Source of the DNA: Agarophyton chilense
Lineage: Eukaryota; Rhodophyta; Florideophyceae; Gracilariales; Gracilariaceae
Assembly (NCBI GenBank): GCA_030374765.1
Contig: JARGXX010000020.1
Coordinates: 62,001-126,000 of the forward strand
DNA: 64,000 bases
Direction of reading: 5' to 3'
Part shown: one piece after another, positions 44,568 through 55,049 of the stretch
Layout of the letters: each line of letters begins with the position of its first letter
Position numbering within the stretch: position 1 is the stretch's first letter
Position numbers and translations under genes: made by a program
The notes under the pieces: generated by a model
Database searches by the model: none
Told to the model about the DNA's origin: nothing
Seen by the model: the letters and a program-made list of their open reading frames with translations, nothing else

Positions 44568-45439
44568 CATTTTCTAACCTACACTGTGAATTTGTTATTT
44601 ACCATTTTTGGCTTTTGTGACTTTATTAAGATCTTTCCGATGGCTGGAGTTCTTTTTGCAAAACTATAGAAAAACATCATGAATCTTTAAAGAGGCTTTG
44701 CCTTTTTGAACTCTTACCAATTTGAATTCTGAACAGTCGGAAAAGAGTTTATAGGTTTGATTCGTTGTAAAAGATGATTTTTATGAGTTTTGTTTTTGGT
44801 TCTGTGTGCTTGTCGGATGGGAGCGCGATAGAAAAGGCTACGAATGTCCGTAGTTTGATGCTTGAAGTTTATTGACATTGCTCTGATCAAAACGCATTAA
44901 TGAGTGCTGAATGTTTCTTAGTAGAGAAACAGCTAAAATAAAGTGCTACCTAATGTAGATGCCACGAAGAAGTGGATCTTGGATGGCTGATGCGGGTATA
45001 CCTACCAAAGTGGGTGGGTACCATCCACTACAGGTTCGTACCTTCATATGACCAACTCTGAGCTTTCTAACTACTCTTTTTCGTGACTTAAAGCGATTTC
45101 AAGCCACGATCATCACAACATGAACAAGTGCGTTCTCTTATCTTCCAAAAACGATACAGAAACAAACAAATGGGTTGAAAAGGGAACGGCAGGGGCTTTT
45201 CGTTAGAAGGGGAGGAAGTGTATCCTCGAGTGCTTTCATCGCTCGACTCAACGTGATTAACGATGTAGGAGAACATGCTTCAAAAATTCACGAATTGGTC
45301 AAATTTTGAATTGTTGCTCTGTGGCTGCTCTTCAGGTGTTTTCCACCTGCCGAAGGTATGACGTCAGTATCCTGCGTGTTCTCCCACTCACTACGCTTTT
45401 TCCAATCATACTTGTCACGCAGTCCATGATTACAGGATG
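44568..45439. other. No gene recognised
   Basis: Only short frames. Holds copy 2 of the dispersed motif at 44998-45029. Confidence 0.4.
44998..45029. repeat. Dispersed about 31-bp motif, copy 2
   Basis: CTACCAAAGTGGGTGGGTAC then CATCCACTACA, near-identical to 32372-32402. Confidence 0.5.
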
Positions 45440-45919
45440 CTAGAAGGGATCGCCATAGAAGCCTTGCTCTGTGTTTGGAGAACGTTCACTCTTGCTGGCG
45501 CCCTGCTTGTCCCCGTTAAACAGTTCTTCGGTCAGAACTTGAATTTGCGTCTCCAGCATTCGGATACGGCTTGCATTCATGTGCACGGTCTGGGTCATCT
45601 TCTCTTCCTCAGTTCGCTTCCGTTCACGGCTTCTTCTCGCATGTTCACGGTTCTGTTTTCGTTTAATGGCCGGGCGCAACTCAGCTGGAGCATCCTTCAA
45701 GCTGTACGGGATTTTGTCATCGTTCCTGTTTTGAGAAGTAGCAGATGAAGAAGATGTGGCACGAAGTTTTGCATGTGAGGATGATGAACCGGTCGGTGAG
45801 CTCCTTTTTGTAGATGCGGATGAAGAAGTGTTCTTAACGGTATCTTTTCTGTATTTTCTTTGTGTTTTGGGAAGTTCCCCTGGTATTTTTGGAGGCATTG
45901 ACGACATTTTGAGAACCAT
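45440..45919 (-). CDS. bZIP transcription factor (159 residues)
   Basis: The basic region KRKQNREHARRSRERKR at about residues 86-102 fits the bZIP core NxxxAxxSR (N90, A94, S97, R98). The following amphipathic helix has heptad positions M108, N115, L122 and L129 (MLETQIQVLTEEL), a short zipper. The N-terminal half is Ser/Lys-rich and low complexity. The start may be M1, M5 or M8. Such proteins bind DNA as dimers in the nucleus. The stop is TAG. Intact and intronless, between copia3 and the DIRS-like block. Confidence 0.85.
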   Translation of the reverse strand: MVLKMSSMPPKIPGELPKTQRKYRKDTVKNTSSSASTKRSSPTGSSSSHAKLRATSSSSATSQNRNDDKIPYSLKDAPAELRPAIKRKQNREHARRSRERKRTEEEKMTQTVHMNASRIRMLETQIQVLTEELFNGDKQGASKSERSPNTEQGFYGDPF

Positions 45920-47481
45920 TAAAGAGTTCGAATCGAGTGCAAATAGTGAAGCTGCGTTTATTGATTGAGATGAAAAAATATGTCTTCGATAGCAGCTGTA
46001 AGAATGGCGAGAAGAAAATGAGGAAGGAATCGGTAGAGGGCTGAGGAGAGAGGGTTTGTGAACACATCCGAGGACCTTTATAACAAAATTGAACCCATTC
46101 GATCTGCAGTTTTTTCTGCCAAAAGATCTTGGAACGCCTTTTTACTTCTTGAGGGATCCTCATCATCATTCAAGCACGATTCGACGGTGATTGTGTTACT
46201 CTCTACTGGAAATATCCTGACGCATACGGACGGAGGCGAAATCTGACGCGATGACTAGAAAGAACGTGTTCATTCTGATAAAGAAGGGCCCGTATGGAGG
46301 TTTCCAAGCGGACCGGTTTCTGGCAACAGGTTCTAATCACGCTGTACCGTGGCTGTCAACGCCGATACTGTTTTCGGTAGCACAGAATGCCCAAGGGTAC
46401 ATGGTAGAAGTGACAAGGAAATAAATGCACGGAAGCAGAGAACTAGTTGTCGAGGTGCATGCATTCCTTGAGGTGAACAGCAAACACTGGACGATCTGTT
46501 CGTGAGATGCGATTGTCGACCGGCTTGCACGCCGGTGCCAAAAAGAGGGAGCGTACACGGAGTGTGTGAGCAAGTGTTACGGTTTGTCTCAAACAAGCCT
46601 TGGTGGCGCACTTTTCATGTCCATTTGACGCCCGTTACAAGGTTGTAAAGCAGCCACACTGCGCGAAGGGGTAAGCATTGTTGGTATCTCATTGATTCAT
46701 AGATATTCATGGGCTGGCTACATGGCTGTGTAGTGGCAATTTCCTAACTGTTCTGGTACTCCTTCCCTCCACAAAAAAAGGAACTCACTGAGTACATCGA
46801 CAGAGAAGTAGCAGTTGTGCCGCCTGACAGTCATGGAAGTGATGGACGCAGCATTCCGGGATAGAAAAGGGATGTACTACAGAATTGGTGGAAAGAAAGA
46901 AAAGATAGAGGGTTCCCGTGGTTAACTTCGAAGTCACCATGCGCGGAAAAATTGCTGGCTGCCACTGCTGGCCCTCTGAGCGAAGGGTGACCGAAACGGG
47001 ACGATTGCTGACGTGTGGCGATGCTTCTCGCGTTGTGGCGGCTTCTGTTTTCGCCCTGAACAAACGGTAAGTTTAGTGACATCATGTTCAAATGTCCTGT
47101 CACTCTAACGAGGGAGATAACCGAAGGCCGGGGCAGATATCACTCTCTACCGGTTGGGGAGGCAGGGAACTGCCAGCTCATCATTGTATGACGTCGCCCT
47201 GGCTAGGACAAGGCCAAATGTGGACAATTACGTTTGCATTGTTTTCAGAAAGTTTTTTTTATTGTTTGCGGTTTCGTCGAGCAGGCTCAAGATCTTTTAT
47301 TCTTGAGAAGGTTAGGTGACAGGCCAGGAACTCGGCCATTGTCGTTTAGATCGCATAGCGTACTGCACACAGCACACTCCAGAAGAGAGTGCTGCTCCCA
47401 TCCCCAAAAACCATGATCGCCATCATGTTCGCTCTCTAGAAACAGCATCATGATGTCCATTCTGTGGGAACGAAACGGGAC
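45920..47481. other. No gene recognised
   Basis: 45920-46250 is the presumed bZIP promoter. Elsewhere only short frames in both directions. The left end of the DIRS-like element may lie in this stretch but no terminal repeat was found. Confidence 0.35.
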
Positions 47482-47990
47482 TCAAATTCTGGACCTCGAA
47501 GGCTTGTCTGCTGCATTGTGATCCGAGTCGATATGCAGAAGCGACACGCGAATGTTATAAGACAGACAAATGGCTGCAAAACGTTTGCAGCGGAGAAGAA
47601 GTGGTACAGAAGAAGATCTTCCTTTGTGCAGAGCACCAAGTGTAACCATCGAGTCCATGAAGAACAAAACTCGAGCGTTGTTTAAGCGATTTTTGACACT
47701 CCAACTAAGGGCTAGCACGGCAGTTGAGGCCTCGAGGTTGTTTATGTGCTCCTTTTTTTCCATTTGTGGACGAGTGCCGCCCTCCAGTAGATATCAGCGT
47801 ATATTTTGCGGGCCTTGATTGTGGCCTCACAGGTAACCTCATCGTTATATTTGTACAGCTTTGCATAGTGCCAAAGGTGTTCTGCAGTTTGTACCGAAAC
47901 ATGTGCAAAGAGGACAGCTCCTGCTATCAGAGATGCATCAAATGTTATAAGTAGGTCTGATAGGGGTAACGAAGGTTGTGCCACAGCCAA
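47482..47990 (-). pseudogene. DIRS-like RNase H
   Basis: The first part (LLITFDASLIAGAVLFA, with the first Asp) is in frame with the RT and ends VHKWKK. The second part (EHINNLEASTAVLAL, VLFFMDSMVTLGALHKGRSSS, IDSDHNAADKPSR) is one frame away. The shift coincides with a run of seven A (T on the plus strand) at 47753-47759, so it is a one-base slip or a sequencing error. Confidence 0.8.
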
Positions 47991-48017
47991 CGGTAGAAGT
48001 GTGACGAGAAGAGAAAC

Positions 48018-49620
48018 TTCTCACCTGTTCTGCTCTGATATTGTTCTTATCTGCGTCTCAGAGTCCACATGTGTCTTGAACACAGAGTTCAAACAGGACA
48101 GGAGAGATCTGTTCAAGAGAGAGGGCCACACCAAGTTCCCGATGATGCTTTCCCATTCGCTTAATGCAATAGTTCGAGATACAAATAGTGTTTCATGAGA
48201 ACAGTGTAACTTCGTGAGCTTTGCGGGTTGTTGATAGATCCTGTTCTTCTCCAGGTTCCAGACGTATCCGATGAAAGGTAGTTCATCAGAAACGACTACG
48301 TCAATATGACATGACTTCGACTCTTTGATCGCTAGCTTCGCAGCCGTAAACACTGTTCTCATAATTCGATGGAGCGTGATGAGACTCTTCGGATTCCATT
48401 GACTGGTGACGATAGCAATATCATCAATGATATGGAGAAGAAGGGCATCGTTCTTTGAAACAATAAAAGGAGAATTTTGTTTGGCGAAAGGCGTTAGGGT
48501 CACGTGTCGGCTGGGTAGCCGTCTCGATTGACCGAAAATAAGGAAAGGTTCTTGGAGTAAACGCCCGGCAAACGTGTGACTGATGTAGACCGACCATTTG
48601 AAGCTCATCGGAACGGATGCTTGACATGGGCGGAGAACATCTTCCATATTCAGTTCCACCTGTAAATGAGCTTCGATTTCAGCTCTCAGGGACTTCGAGA
48701 TCTTCTTGCAGCTGATTCGGGGAAGTGGAAACAGTTATGATAGCGATGGGGGTAGGGTAATGTTATGAAACATGTTCGCCACATCAAAGTAGACTGCTAA
48801 TAAGTTTCCATTCGTACGGATAGATTCGAAGAGCCCAGGGTTTGGGAGGGGCGTATGCGGAGGATCTGGAAGGAGTTCGTTCTGAACTCTTGGCCATGAT
48901 ATCAATCGATCTTGACCAGGCGATTTGGTCACCGAAAAAAGTGTCATTTGTAATGCAGTCGCCAGTGTAGAGTATGATTCGGGCTCTTCATGTACAATCG
49001 ACCAAGTTAACATCTTGGACTTCTGTAACCGTTCGAGGAGAAGCACATACTGAGACGTAGACGCATGCAGAATAGGGCTCGGCAACGATGCACGACGTTG
49101 AGCAGCGTTTGTGTCAGTGAAGAGTTTTTCTTCCAGTATGCGCTGAAAGGCTGATTCTGTTTCGAGAGGGAACAAGTTCTGAATGGTTGATGGAAGCCTA
49201 GATATCCACTGTTGACAATCGTTTGGATTCGAGGACTGTTTAGGGACAGGAAGGGCAATACGTTGCGAAACAATGCGCTTGAAGATGCCACGAGCAAATG
49301 CTGTATGCGGGTTTTCGAAGTGAAGATAGAGGCCCTCTACAATAACCTTAGAAGATGTGAAGATGTAGTTTGGATTTGATTCACTGGTTCGATCAGCAGG
49401 CTGGGACTTTAGCAGGGGCATAAGCGTATGATATGCTGTGGTCTGTGCTGGGTGTGGCCGAACTTTGCTTCCGTCCGCCGTATTCATTGCAATATTTTCG
49501 GAGGAGGGACCGAGATAGAGATGTGATAGGGCGTGTATCACTGGGTTGACACGAGATGAGAAAGGATCATTGGAAGGGATATGCAGTATCGGGAATAAGG
49601 GGTAAGAGCGATGGTGTGAA
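48018..49620 (-). pseudogene. DIRS-like reverse transcriptase
   Basis: The frame from about 49620 carries a linker, then TKSPGQDRLISWPRVQ, then the first catalytic Asp in LLAVYFDVANMFHNI. A TAA follows at 48737-48735. The frame continues through MSFKWSVYISHTFAGRLLQ and LLLHIIDDIAIVTS (catalytic DD) to 48018, and through that stop into RNase H. The upstream extension of this frame to 50060 overlaps gag and is a shadow. Confidence 0.8.
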
Positions 49621-49621
49621 C

Positions 49622-50824
49622 TCAGTTCCGAGTAGTGCGATCCTTGTTGCTTTGTCCAGGTTCGGTTTGTCTGGACTGACGATACTGGCGCGCTGGGCGC
49701 TGCCTCGATCTCGCGTCTTGTATGCCTTTGATAGCAGCGATCTGTTTCTTCTGCATCGAGGTTTTCCTTGTGACAGTCTCCTCCAGGGTGTGTGCCCTGA
49801 CTGTTCCTTGGGGAACAGTTTCCAATATGTGAACTACTTCCTCCCATGCATCTCTTCTGTCGTTCTGCATTCCGGTGGAAAGTGCTTCTTCTACGTGAAG
49901 CATGGCGTAGAGGCGTCGCAGTGCCACTTCCAGGGATGGTCGGAGCTCTAGAGCGATCTTTGGAGATTCGTGAGTAAGCATCTCGAGATGTACGATGCGT
50001 CCAAGAGTGATCGCTTCCAGTTCTGGAGCCATTGGCTGCCCGGTTGCCGTGCGCTTCCAATACTGGAAGTGATTCTGCAAGAAAGTTGGTATCGGTTCCG
50101 GAAAGGTAAGTAGGGAGAATACTGCCGGTCCCATTAGCTCCTCCACCTTGAGAGTGGTGGAGGTTATCCCCTTTCCCGGGTAATGATTGAGAGCAGCGTC
50201 ATGGGAAGATGTCAGACCGAAGGAAAAGTTCTTGGGGGTTATGACTTGCTTGCTTTTCTTGGGACGCGCTTCATCCTCGTCGTCAGAAGAGTCCAAGGCA
50301 CTTCGAGTGTGCTGGGGTTGGTGTTGGTGAGAGTGGAGCGCAAGGAGACCGGGAATTGGGTTGGGGGCTGCAAAGGGGTTGGCTTCCGGGATCGACCGAG
50401 GCTCCAGACTGCTATCGATGTTTGTGGCCGAGTTCATTAGCTTCCGTAGATGTTGCGGATCGTCTTGAGCAAGTTTTAGGACATCTGAAGGTGTAAGCTT
50501 CATTAACTTCTCAAGATTCGTACTGTCTTCAGAACTGTGGAATGTCTGGTTTGAGTTTTTGATGTCACGAAGTCTAAATATATCAGCAAGAAGCTGTTCC
50601 TTGGACGGGAATGGTCCAAGGCTTGTTCGAATACTGGCCGGCGCTGATTGGGCTTTGGAGCGCAGTCGTGCCGCTGAAATGTTCGATAGGAAGAAAACGG
50701 GATTATGGGATCGCAGGTTTCCGTACTTGGAGGGGGGAGGGGGAGGCTGTCGGAGGGTCATCATGTACTGGAACAGCTTGACCCGCGGGCATGAGCGGTG
50801 GTGCAGCATCAGGAGCAGTCTCAC
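49622..50824 (-). CDS. gag-like ORF of the DIRS-like element
   Basis: 400 codons, intact. It has a Pro/Ser-rich N-terminal part, an acidic patch (LDSSDDEDEARPKKSKQ), a helical middle (PFSL-type SFGLTSSHDAALNHYPG, ELEAITLGRIVHLEMLTH), and a strongly basic Arg/Gln tail. Position before RT and composition suggest the structural protein of the element. No zinc knuckle is seen, as is usual for DIRS gag. The start could be a later Met (MMTLRQPPPPPSK). Confidence 0.6.
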   Translation of the reverse strand: MRLLLMLHHRSCPRVKLFQYMMTLRQPPPPPSKYGNLRSHNPVFFLSNISAARLRSKAQSAPASIRTSLGPFPSKEQLLADIFRLRDIKNSNQTFHSSEDSTNLEKLMKLTPSDVLKLAQDDPQHLRKLMNSATNIDSSLEPRSIPEANPFAAPNPIPGLLALHSHQHQPQHTRSALDSSDDEDEARPKKSKQVITPKNFSFGLTSSHDAALNHYPGKGITSTTLKVEELMGPAVFSLLTFPEPIPTFLQNHFQYWKRTATGQPMAPELEAITLGRIVHLEMLTHESPKIALELRPSLEVALRRLYAMLHVEEALSTGMQNDRRDAWEEVVHILETVPQGTVRAHTLEETVTRKTSMQKKQIAAIKGIQDARSRQRPARQYRQSRQTEPGQSNKDRTTRN

Positions 50825-51124
50825 AGGTCTGCTGGTTGGTATTGTGGGGAAGATGCAGCGACGGTGCGGCCTGCTGAATCTGCGAATTCACGTTGGTTTC
50901 CATCTTGCGCCGGAGTGTGATCGAAGTACTTGATCTACCAAATAGTAAATGGTTCGAGTGGGACAGTGCATGGAGAGTTTAAATAGTGTCAGAAAGGGAA
51001 GAAGGATGAGTCTGTTCCTGTCAGATGTAATTGCTGTTGTTACCGTTGGAGCAAAGCACGGAGTAGGAGAAGGTAGTCAAGTGAGATGGGAGGCAGAACA
51101 TAGTGCGCCGTGCTGAACGGACTC

Positions 51125-52264
51125 TCAAATGCGGTTCAGAAAGTCGTTCAGTGATCGAGCGCTTCTTCGGATGTGGTTCTGCTGATCGGAAGATATTCCA
51201 AGGTTCATGATCCAAGACTTTCTATTGTCGAGGTAGTAGCGTAGGGAATTCAGCGACTTCCAGCGCCCATTGATTGCAATTTGCTCTACAGAGAAACCTT
51301 TAATGTAATCTTCGGGCGCCTTGCCGATTCGCGCGGAGTGGGTGGTGAACTTTGCGTTACAGATCTTGAAGGAGGAGGCAGCATTCTTGATTGCTTTTTC
51401 GTAGGCTTTGTATCGTAACGTTGGGGAGAACCGGATCTGCAAGGGGTTTGCTAGGCGATAAGAGGTTAAGAATTTGATAGCATCAGCATCACGAATCGGA
51501 ACAAACTGCAGACGACCCGTTTTCCTTGATGTTTTCGCATCGCGAATGTTTACGCCTGCTACTTCTGATCCATAGGCAGATAGTCGAACGTCTCCATAAA
51601 GTGCAATTTCTTCCCAAAGTAACTTCAGAGCTTCGGATACGCGCAGGTAGGCGCCGTGCGATATTAATAAAACAGCAGCAGCTTCACAGTTGTTCTGACT
51701 TAGAAAGAACCATGAGAATGCCATGGTCATTTGCTTTGACAGAGGTGCCGAGGAACAGGATGGCTTCATGTGCTTCCATCCCGATAAGCATCTGCGCGAC
51801 AGTGACAATTCGTGCTTAAGCGATGGAAGCATTAAGAGTAACATACAGATTAGGTTGTCCATTTCCTGTTGCTTCCCGGGCCTGGGATCTTTCATGAACT
51901 CCTCTTGGATGTAAATAGAGATTCGTTGATCAAAACTCAGGTTTATCTGGTTACCTGTGCTTAAAGAGTCAAGAAATCTATCTAGCGCAGTCGCATACTT
52001 ATGTTGCGTTGAGGGATTGATTGTAGTGGCAACCAGCGGATGATCTTCAAAGAATTGGTATCCACGAACAAGGAAGGAGCAATCCGTTGTGGTTCTGATA
52101 AAGGGTGCAGTGGAAAGGGAAACCAGAGACGAGTAACCGATTTCCGCGCTGGAATCGGTTTGTTGGCAAGTAGCAAGAGTGGCCTTTTGGCCGGTGTGAT
52201 GAAGGAGTTGAGTTGTTGGGGACAAACAGGTACGATGTGGATTGTTCTGATAGGAACGCAGCAT
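51125..52264 (-). CDS. Tyrosine recombinase, intact
   Basis: 379 codons. An N-terminal helical domain (NPSTQHKYATALDRFLDSL, about 83-101) precedes the catalytic domain. R208 (AYLRVSEAL), a likely K244 or K248 (DAKTSRKTG), H309 and R312 (THSAR), W335 (INGRWKS, in place of the second His, as often) and Y343/Y344 (LRYYLDN) form the tyrosine recombinase set. The enzyme would cut and rejoin DNA through a 3'-phosphotyrosine link, inserting a circular copy. It is open, unlike RT and RNase H nearby. It sits 300 bases upstream of gag on the same strand. A separate Crypton-like recombinase gene is an alternative. Confidence 0.85.
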   Translation of the reverse strand: MLRSYQNNPHRTCLSPTTQLLHHTGQKATLATCQQTDSSAEIGYSSLVSLSTAPFIRTTTDCSFLVRGYQFFEDHPLVATTINPSTQHKYATALDRFLDSLSTGNQINLSFDQRISIYIQEEFMKDPRPGKQQEMDNLICMLLLMLPSLKHELSLSRRCLSGWKHMKPSCSSAPLSKQMTMAFSWFFLSQNNCEAAAVLLISHGAYLRVSEALKLLWEEIALYGDVRLSAYGSEVAGVNIRDAKTSRKTGRLQFVPIRDADAIKFLTSYRLANPLQIRFSPTLRYKAYEKAIKNAASSFKICNAKFTTHSARIGKAPEDYIKGFSVEQIAINGRWKSLNSLRYYLDNRKSWIMNLGISSDQQNHIRRSARSLNDFLNRI

Positions 52265-52993
52265 AGAGGTGGCGCATGGGTATAGGTTTGTTCTGTCCGT
52301 TCATAATAAAAACAACAGAGGTAGAACAAACAAGCCAAAGATTGGCTGCCCAAGATCCGATGTGTCGACTTCTCGGCGTGGCCAACTTGCGATCCTTAAC
52401 AAGTCGAGGGCGGATTCTTGGGCTAGCTAGTATCCAAATCGCATAAATAAATATACTTCCACGGCGCGCTCGAAAAGCCATAACGACCAAAACGGGTTTT
52501 AACATTTCAGAATTTTCATGTGATCTTTCATTCACCTTCTTTAAGGGTCGTGGTCGATTTTGGTATTCTTGCCCGTGTGCACCGGTCAAGATGGGCGGTT
52601 CACAGTAGAAAAAAGCTTGCTCCCGAAAAAGCGACTCAAGCTACTAGCCTTCAGGCAAGAGGGAGGCGCCCCCAGTAGCAAGCGATAGCAGAGGTGAGTA
52701 AGTGTGGGAGTGAAAAAGGCTAGTTGTTATGAGCAATGTTTTATGATTTTTCCGCGCTCCGTCGGCGACGACCAGCTTTGATGGGGGCGATCGGAGGCCG
52801 CAGCGGGGACACCGGCTGTGGTGTAGGCAGCGCTCGACCAACTTGACTGGCCACTATGATATAGATTCTTTTCCTGTAGAAATCCTATTGTAACCTTTAA
52901 AGTAAACGAGAGATATAGTTCGTAGCACATCTACTTATCATGATAGTAAATATATCCCCAGCCAAAGCGGTAGGGGTCATGTGATGTGCTCGA
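52265..52993. other. No gene recognised
   Basis: Between the recombinase start and the tRNA-like sequence. Only shadow frames. Confidence 0.35.
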
Positions 52994-53067
52994 GCTCTCA
53001 TAGCTCAGTTGGATAGAGCGCCAGCCTATCACGCTGGAGGTCAGGACTTGGACCCTCCTCGACAGTG
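52994..53067 (+). pseudogene. tRNA-like sequence, Asp-like, degraded
   Basis: The D-arm GCTCAGTTGGATAGAGC (53003-53019) has a perfect 4-bp stem. The anticodon arm CCAGC-CTATCAC-GCTGG (53021-53037) has a perfect 5-bp stem with anticodon AUC; tRNA-Asp normally has GUC. The T-arm (53043-53059) pairs at four of five positions with loop TTGGACC instead of TTCRANN, and the acceptor pairs at five of seven. It is a decayed tRNA gene or a tRNA-derived SINE head; a functional tRNA is unlikely. Confidence 0.5.
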
Positions 53068-53354
53068 ATGCCAACGGCTTTTTGCAAGTGAAACTACCAC
53101 AAGTTCTCAACTTCTGCAGTTCATTAACCTTAACTAATGCTAGAAAATCCTGGAGCTCGTCCCTCTGGAAAACTACCATGAAAGAGCATTACTTTAGTGC
53201 CGTGGTTGGTTTTGGTAGAAAACACTTTCTTGCGTTCTGGGCGCTACCGGGAACTTTCCAGTCGACAAGAGCTTCTGCTTTCCGAAAACGAAAGCAGAAT
53301 TTGATGAGGTAGAAATGTAACGGCCAGTCTTTTAGAGCCATACTCCTCGCTTTT

Positions 53355-54990
53355 TCAGCGCTTGGCCAATTTTGACCCACCAGTCAATATATTTCGTTCG
53401 GTCAGCACTGCAGCTGGCGCACCTCCTGTTGTTCCGCCCTTACTAACAACAACACGTAGCGGTGCCTCCGATAATGTGGCGCTTCGAAGAACGCGATGGG
53501 CTGAGCGACTGCTTTGTAGAGCTTGCCCGGTGAAAGCAACACCAACGACTGGAAAATCTTCTTTGGCATCTATCTGTTTTATTCTGGAGTAAAACAAAGT
53601 GTCGCTTGTGCGCTTCGGCGTGCGCAGTGCCCTTTTGTTCGCACTTTCATCACCATTGGACATTATACGACTATTTTGCAGTCTTTCTCTGAGCATGTCC
53701 ATGAACTCAAAACTCATTCTAGTGTCTATGAAGCTCTGCTTTACTACTTTGGACGTAAACTTTCGGAATCCTGCGGGACCAAATTTCAATCTGAATTCAA
53801 TGTTGGGGTTACTTTACATACTTGAGTGTACTAACTGATATCTAACATGATGTGTGGTTTTCTTGAAGGTCTTTTTAATTCTGGAATCACAGAATTGTAA
53901 GAAATGAGAGGCATTCGCGGGAAGTTGTATAACAATTATATTACATTCCTGGCAGTAGAGGATCCATTCATCTCCATTCATCTCCATTCATCTCCATTCC
54001 TAAAACTGTGACCATCTAAAAGGAGAAAGACTTGTTTTTTCTGTTCGATAGTTTTCCTGCAAAAAACGGAAGTGCGATACCAAATGAGGCATCAGAGCCA
54101 TAGTCATGGCTCATTTCTGAGAGCTCACAATTTTGGTTCCATTTTCGAGCCAATCTGCGTTTGTTAACCAGCGGAGAGTTGATGCAAATTCCTGTTGGTG
54201 TGCCGGGTCAATTGACATTTTCCAACGGGGCATAACTTTTATTCCAGTGGGAACGAAGAATGGTAGAAAAAAGAGACCTGATGCTGACGCAGTCACTACA
54301 GGTATAACTTGTGCTCCGTTGTCTTTGATATTATGTCTCCGACCTCCGAGACGAGAATATAATGAGGTGAAGACGTTGATGCATTTCCCATATGTGGCAC
54401 TTACGGCTGTTTCGTCAAGATTCCGTATTCGGTTTGGATCTTTGAACATGTTGGGATGTTTTTTCTTGAAATTTTCTAAATGGTCTGCCAGGGTGCGCCT
54501 TTGATCCATGTTTTTTCAGGCGAAGTACTTATGGCTATGATTCTAGGCGTTTTGAAACGTAGGTTCTCATTTTCGAGTCCGAAACCCTCTCACAGTGTCA
54601 TCTGAAGGTATGTTTTTCTTGAACGTTTTGCAGTAATCGAGGGCAAGCTCTGAAATGTATTGTTTCATGTATTGTACATCAAATGCAAATTCCCGTTCTG
54701 TGGCATGCACAGCACGTTTCCAAACATTAATTGCTCATTTGGGGTCAAAATGGTAGGACGTCCTGGATATTACTTAACTGTTTTAAGCAGTTTAGATAAT
54801 GATTTATTGTTCTTTGTCTTCCATGCTTTTGTAGGCGGTACATTGTAGACTGAAGGAGACCACACTCTGCAATGATGTTGAAAACTTTACAATTTTGTTG
54901 ATGAAGTTGTAAAGACTTTTTGTGTGCCGTTTGCTGGTGTTCTCGCTTTTCTGCACTATGCGTGTGTCCAGCCGTCTGTAAACGCATAGA
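53355..54990 (-). pseudogene. pogo/Tigger-like DDE transposase relic
   Basis: From right to left on the minus strand: an HTH-like segment (about 54990-54800, IIAECGLLQSTMYRLQKHG), a CENP-B-type stretch (LDYCKTFKKNIPSDDTV ... FENENLRF-like, broken), then ORF 54509-54111 with DPNRIRNLDETAVSATYGK (first catalytic Asp) and VIPVVTASASGLFFLPFF. Broken frames follow with ILYCQECNIIIQLPANASHF and QFCDSRI (the QPLD motif region, second Asp), and a tail ORF 53789-53355. Many stops. The assignment is to the DDE_1 superfamily; the exact branch is uncertain. Confidence 0.65.
53963..53999 (+). repeat. 10-bp tandem repeat
   Basis: The unit CATCTCCATT occurs about 3.5 times, inside the transposase relic. 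Confidence 0.85.
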
Positions 54991-55049
54991 CTTCGGAATA
55001 TTTTTACTGTAAAACAGAAAGGGTCGGGGCTGGTCTTGAGAGTCAAGAA

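Larger units (their letters stand above)
47482..52264 (-). mobile_element. DIRS-like (tyrosine recombinase) retroelement block
   Basis: On the minus strand the order is tyrosine recombinase (51125-52264), gag-like ORF (49622-50824), RT (about 48018-49620) and RNase H (47482-47990). RT and RNase H have the DIRS flavour (FDVANMFHNI, IIDDIAIV, EHINNLEA, DSMVTL ... HKGRSSS, SDHNAADKPSR). No LTRs, terminal inverted repeats or split direct repeats were found by eye. The known arrangement in this order places the recombinase after or beside RT, so this layout is unusual or reflects two insertions. Confidence 0.75.

Noticed and set aside
48735..50060. 441-codon ORF as a single protein
   Set aside because: Its first 150 codons overlap the gag frame and look random; only the part after about 49620 is RT.
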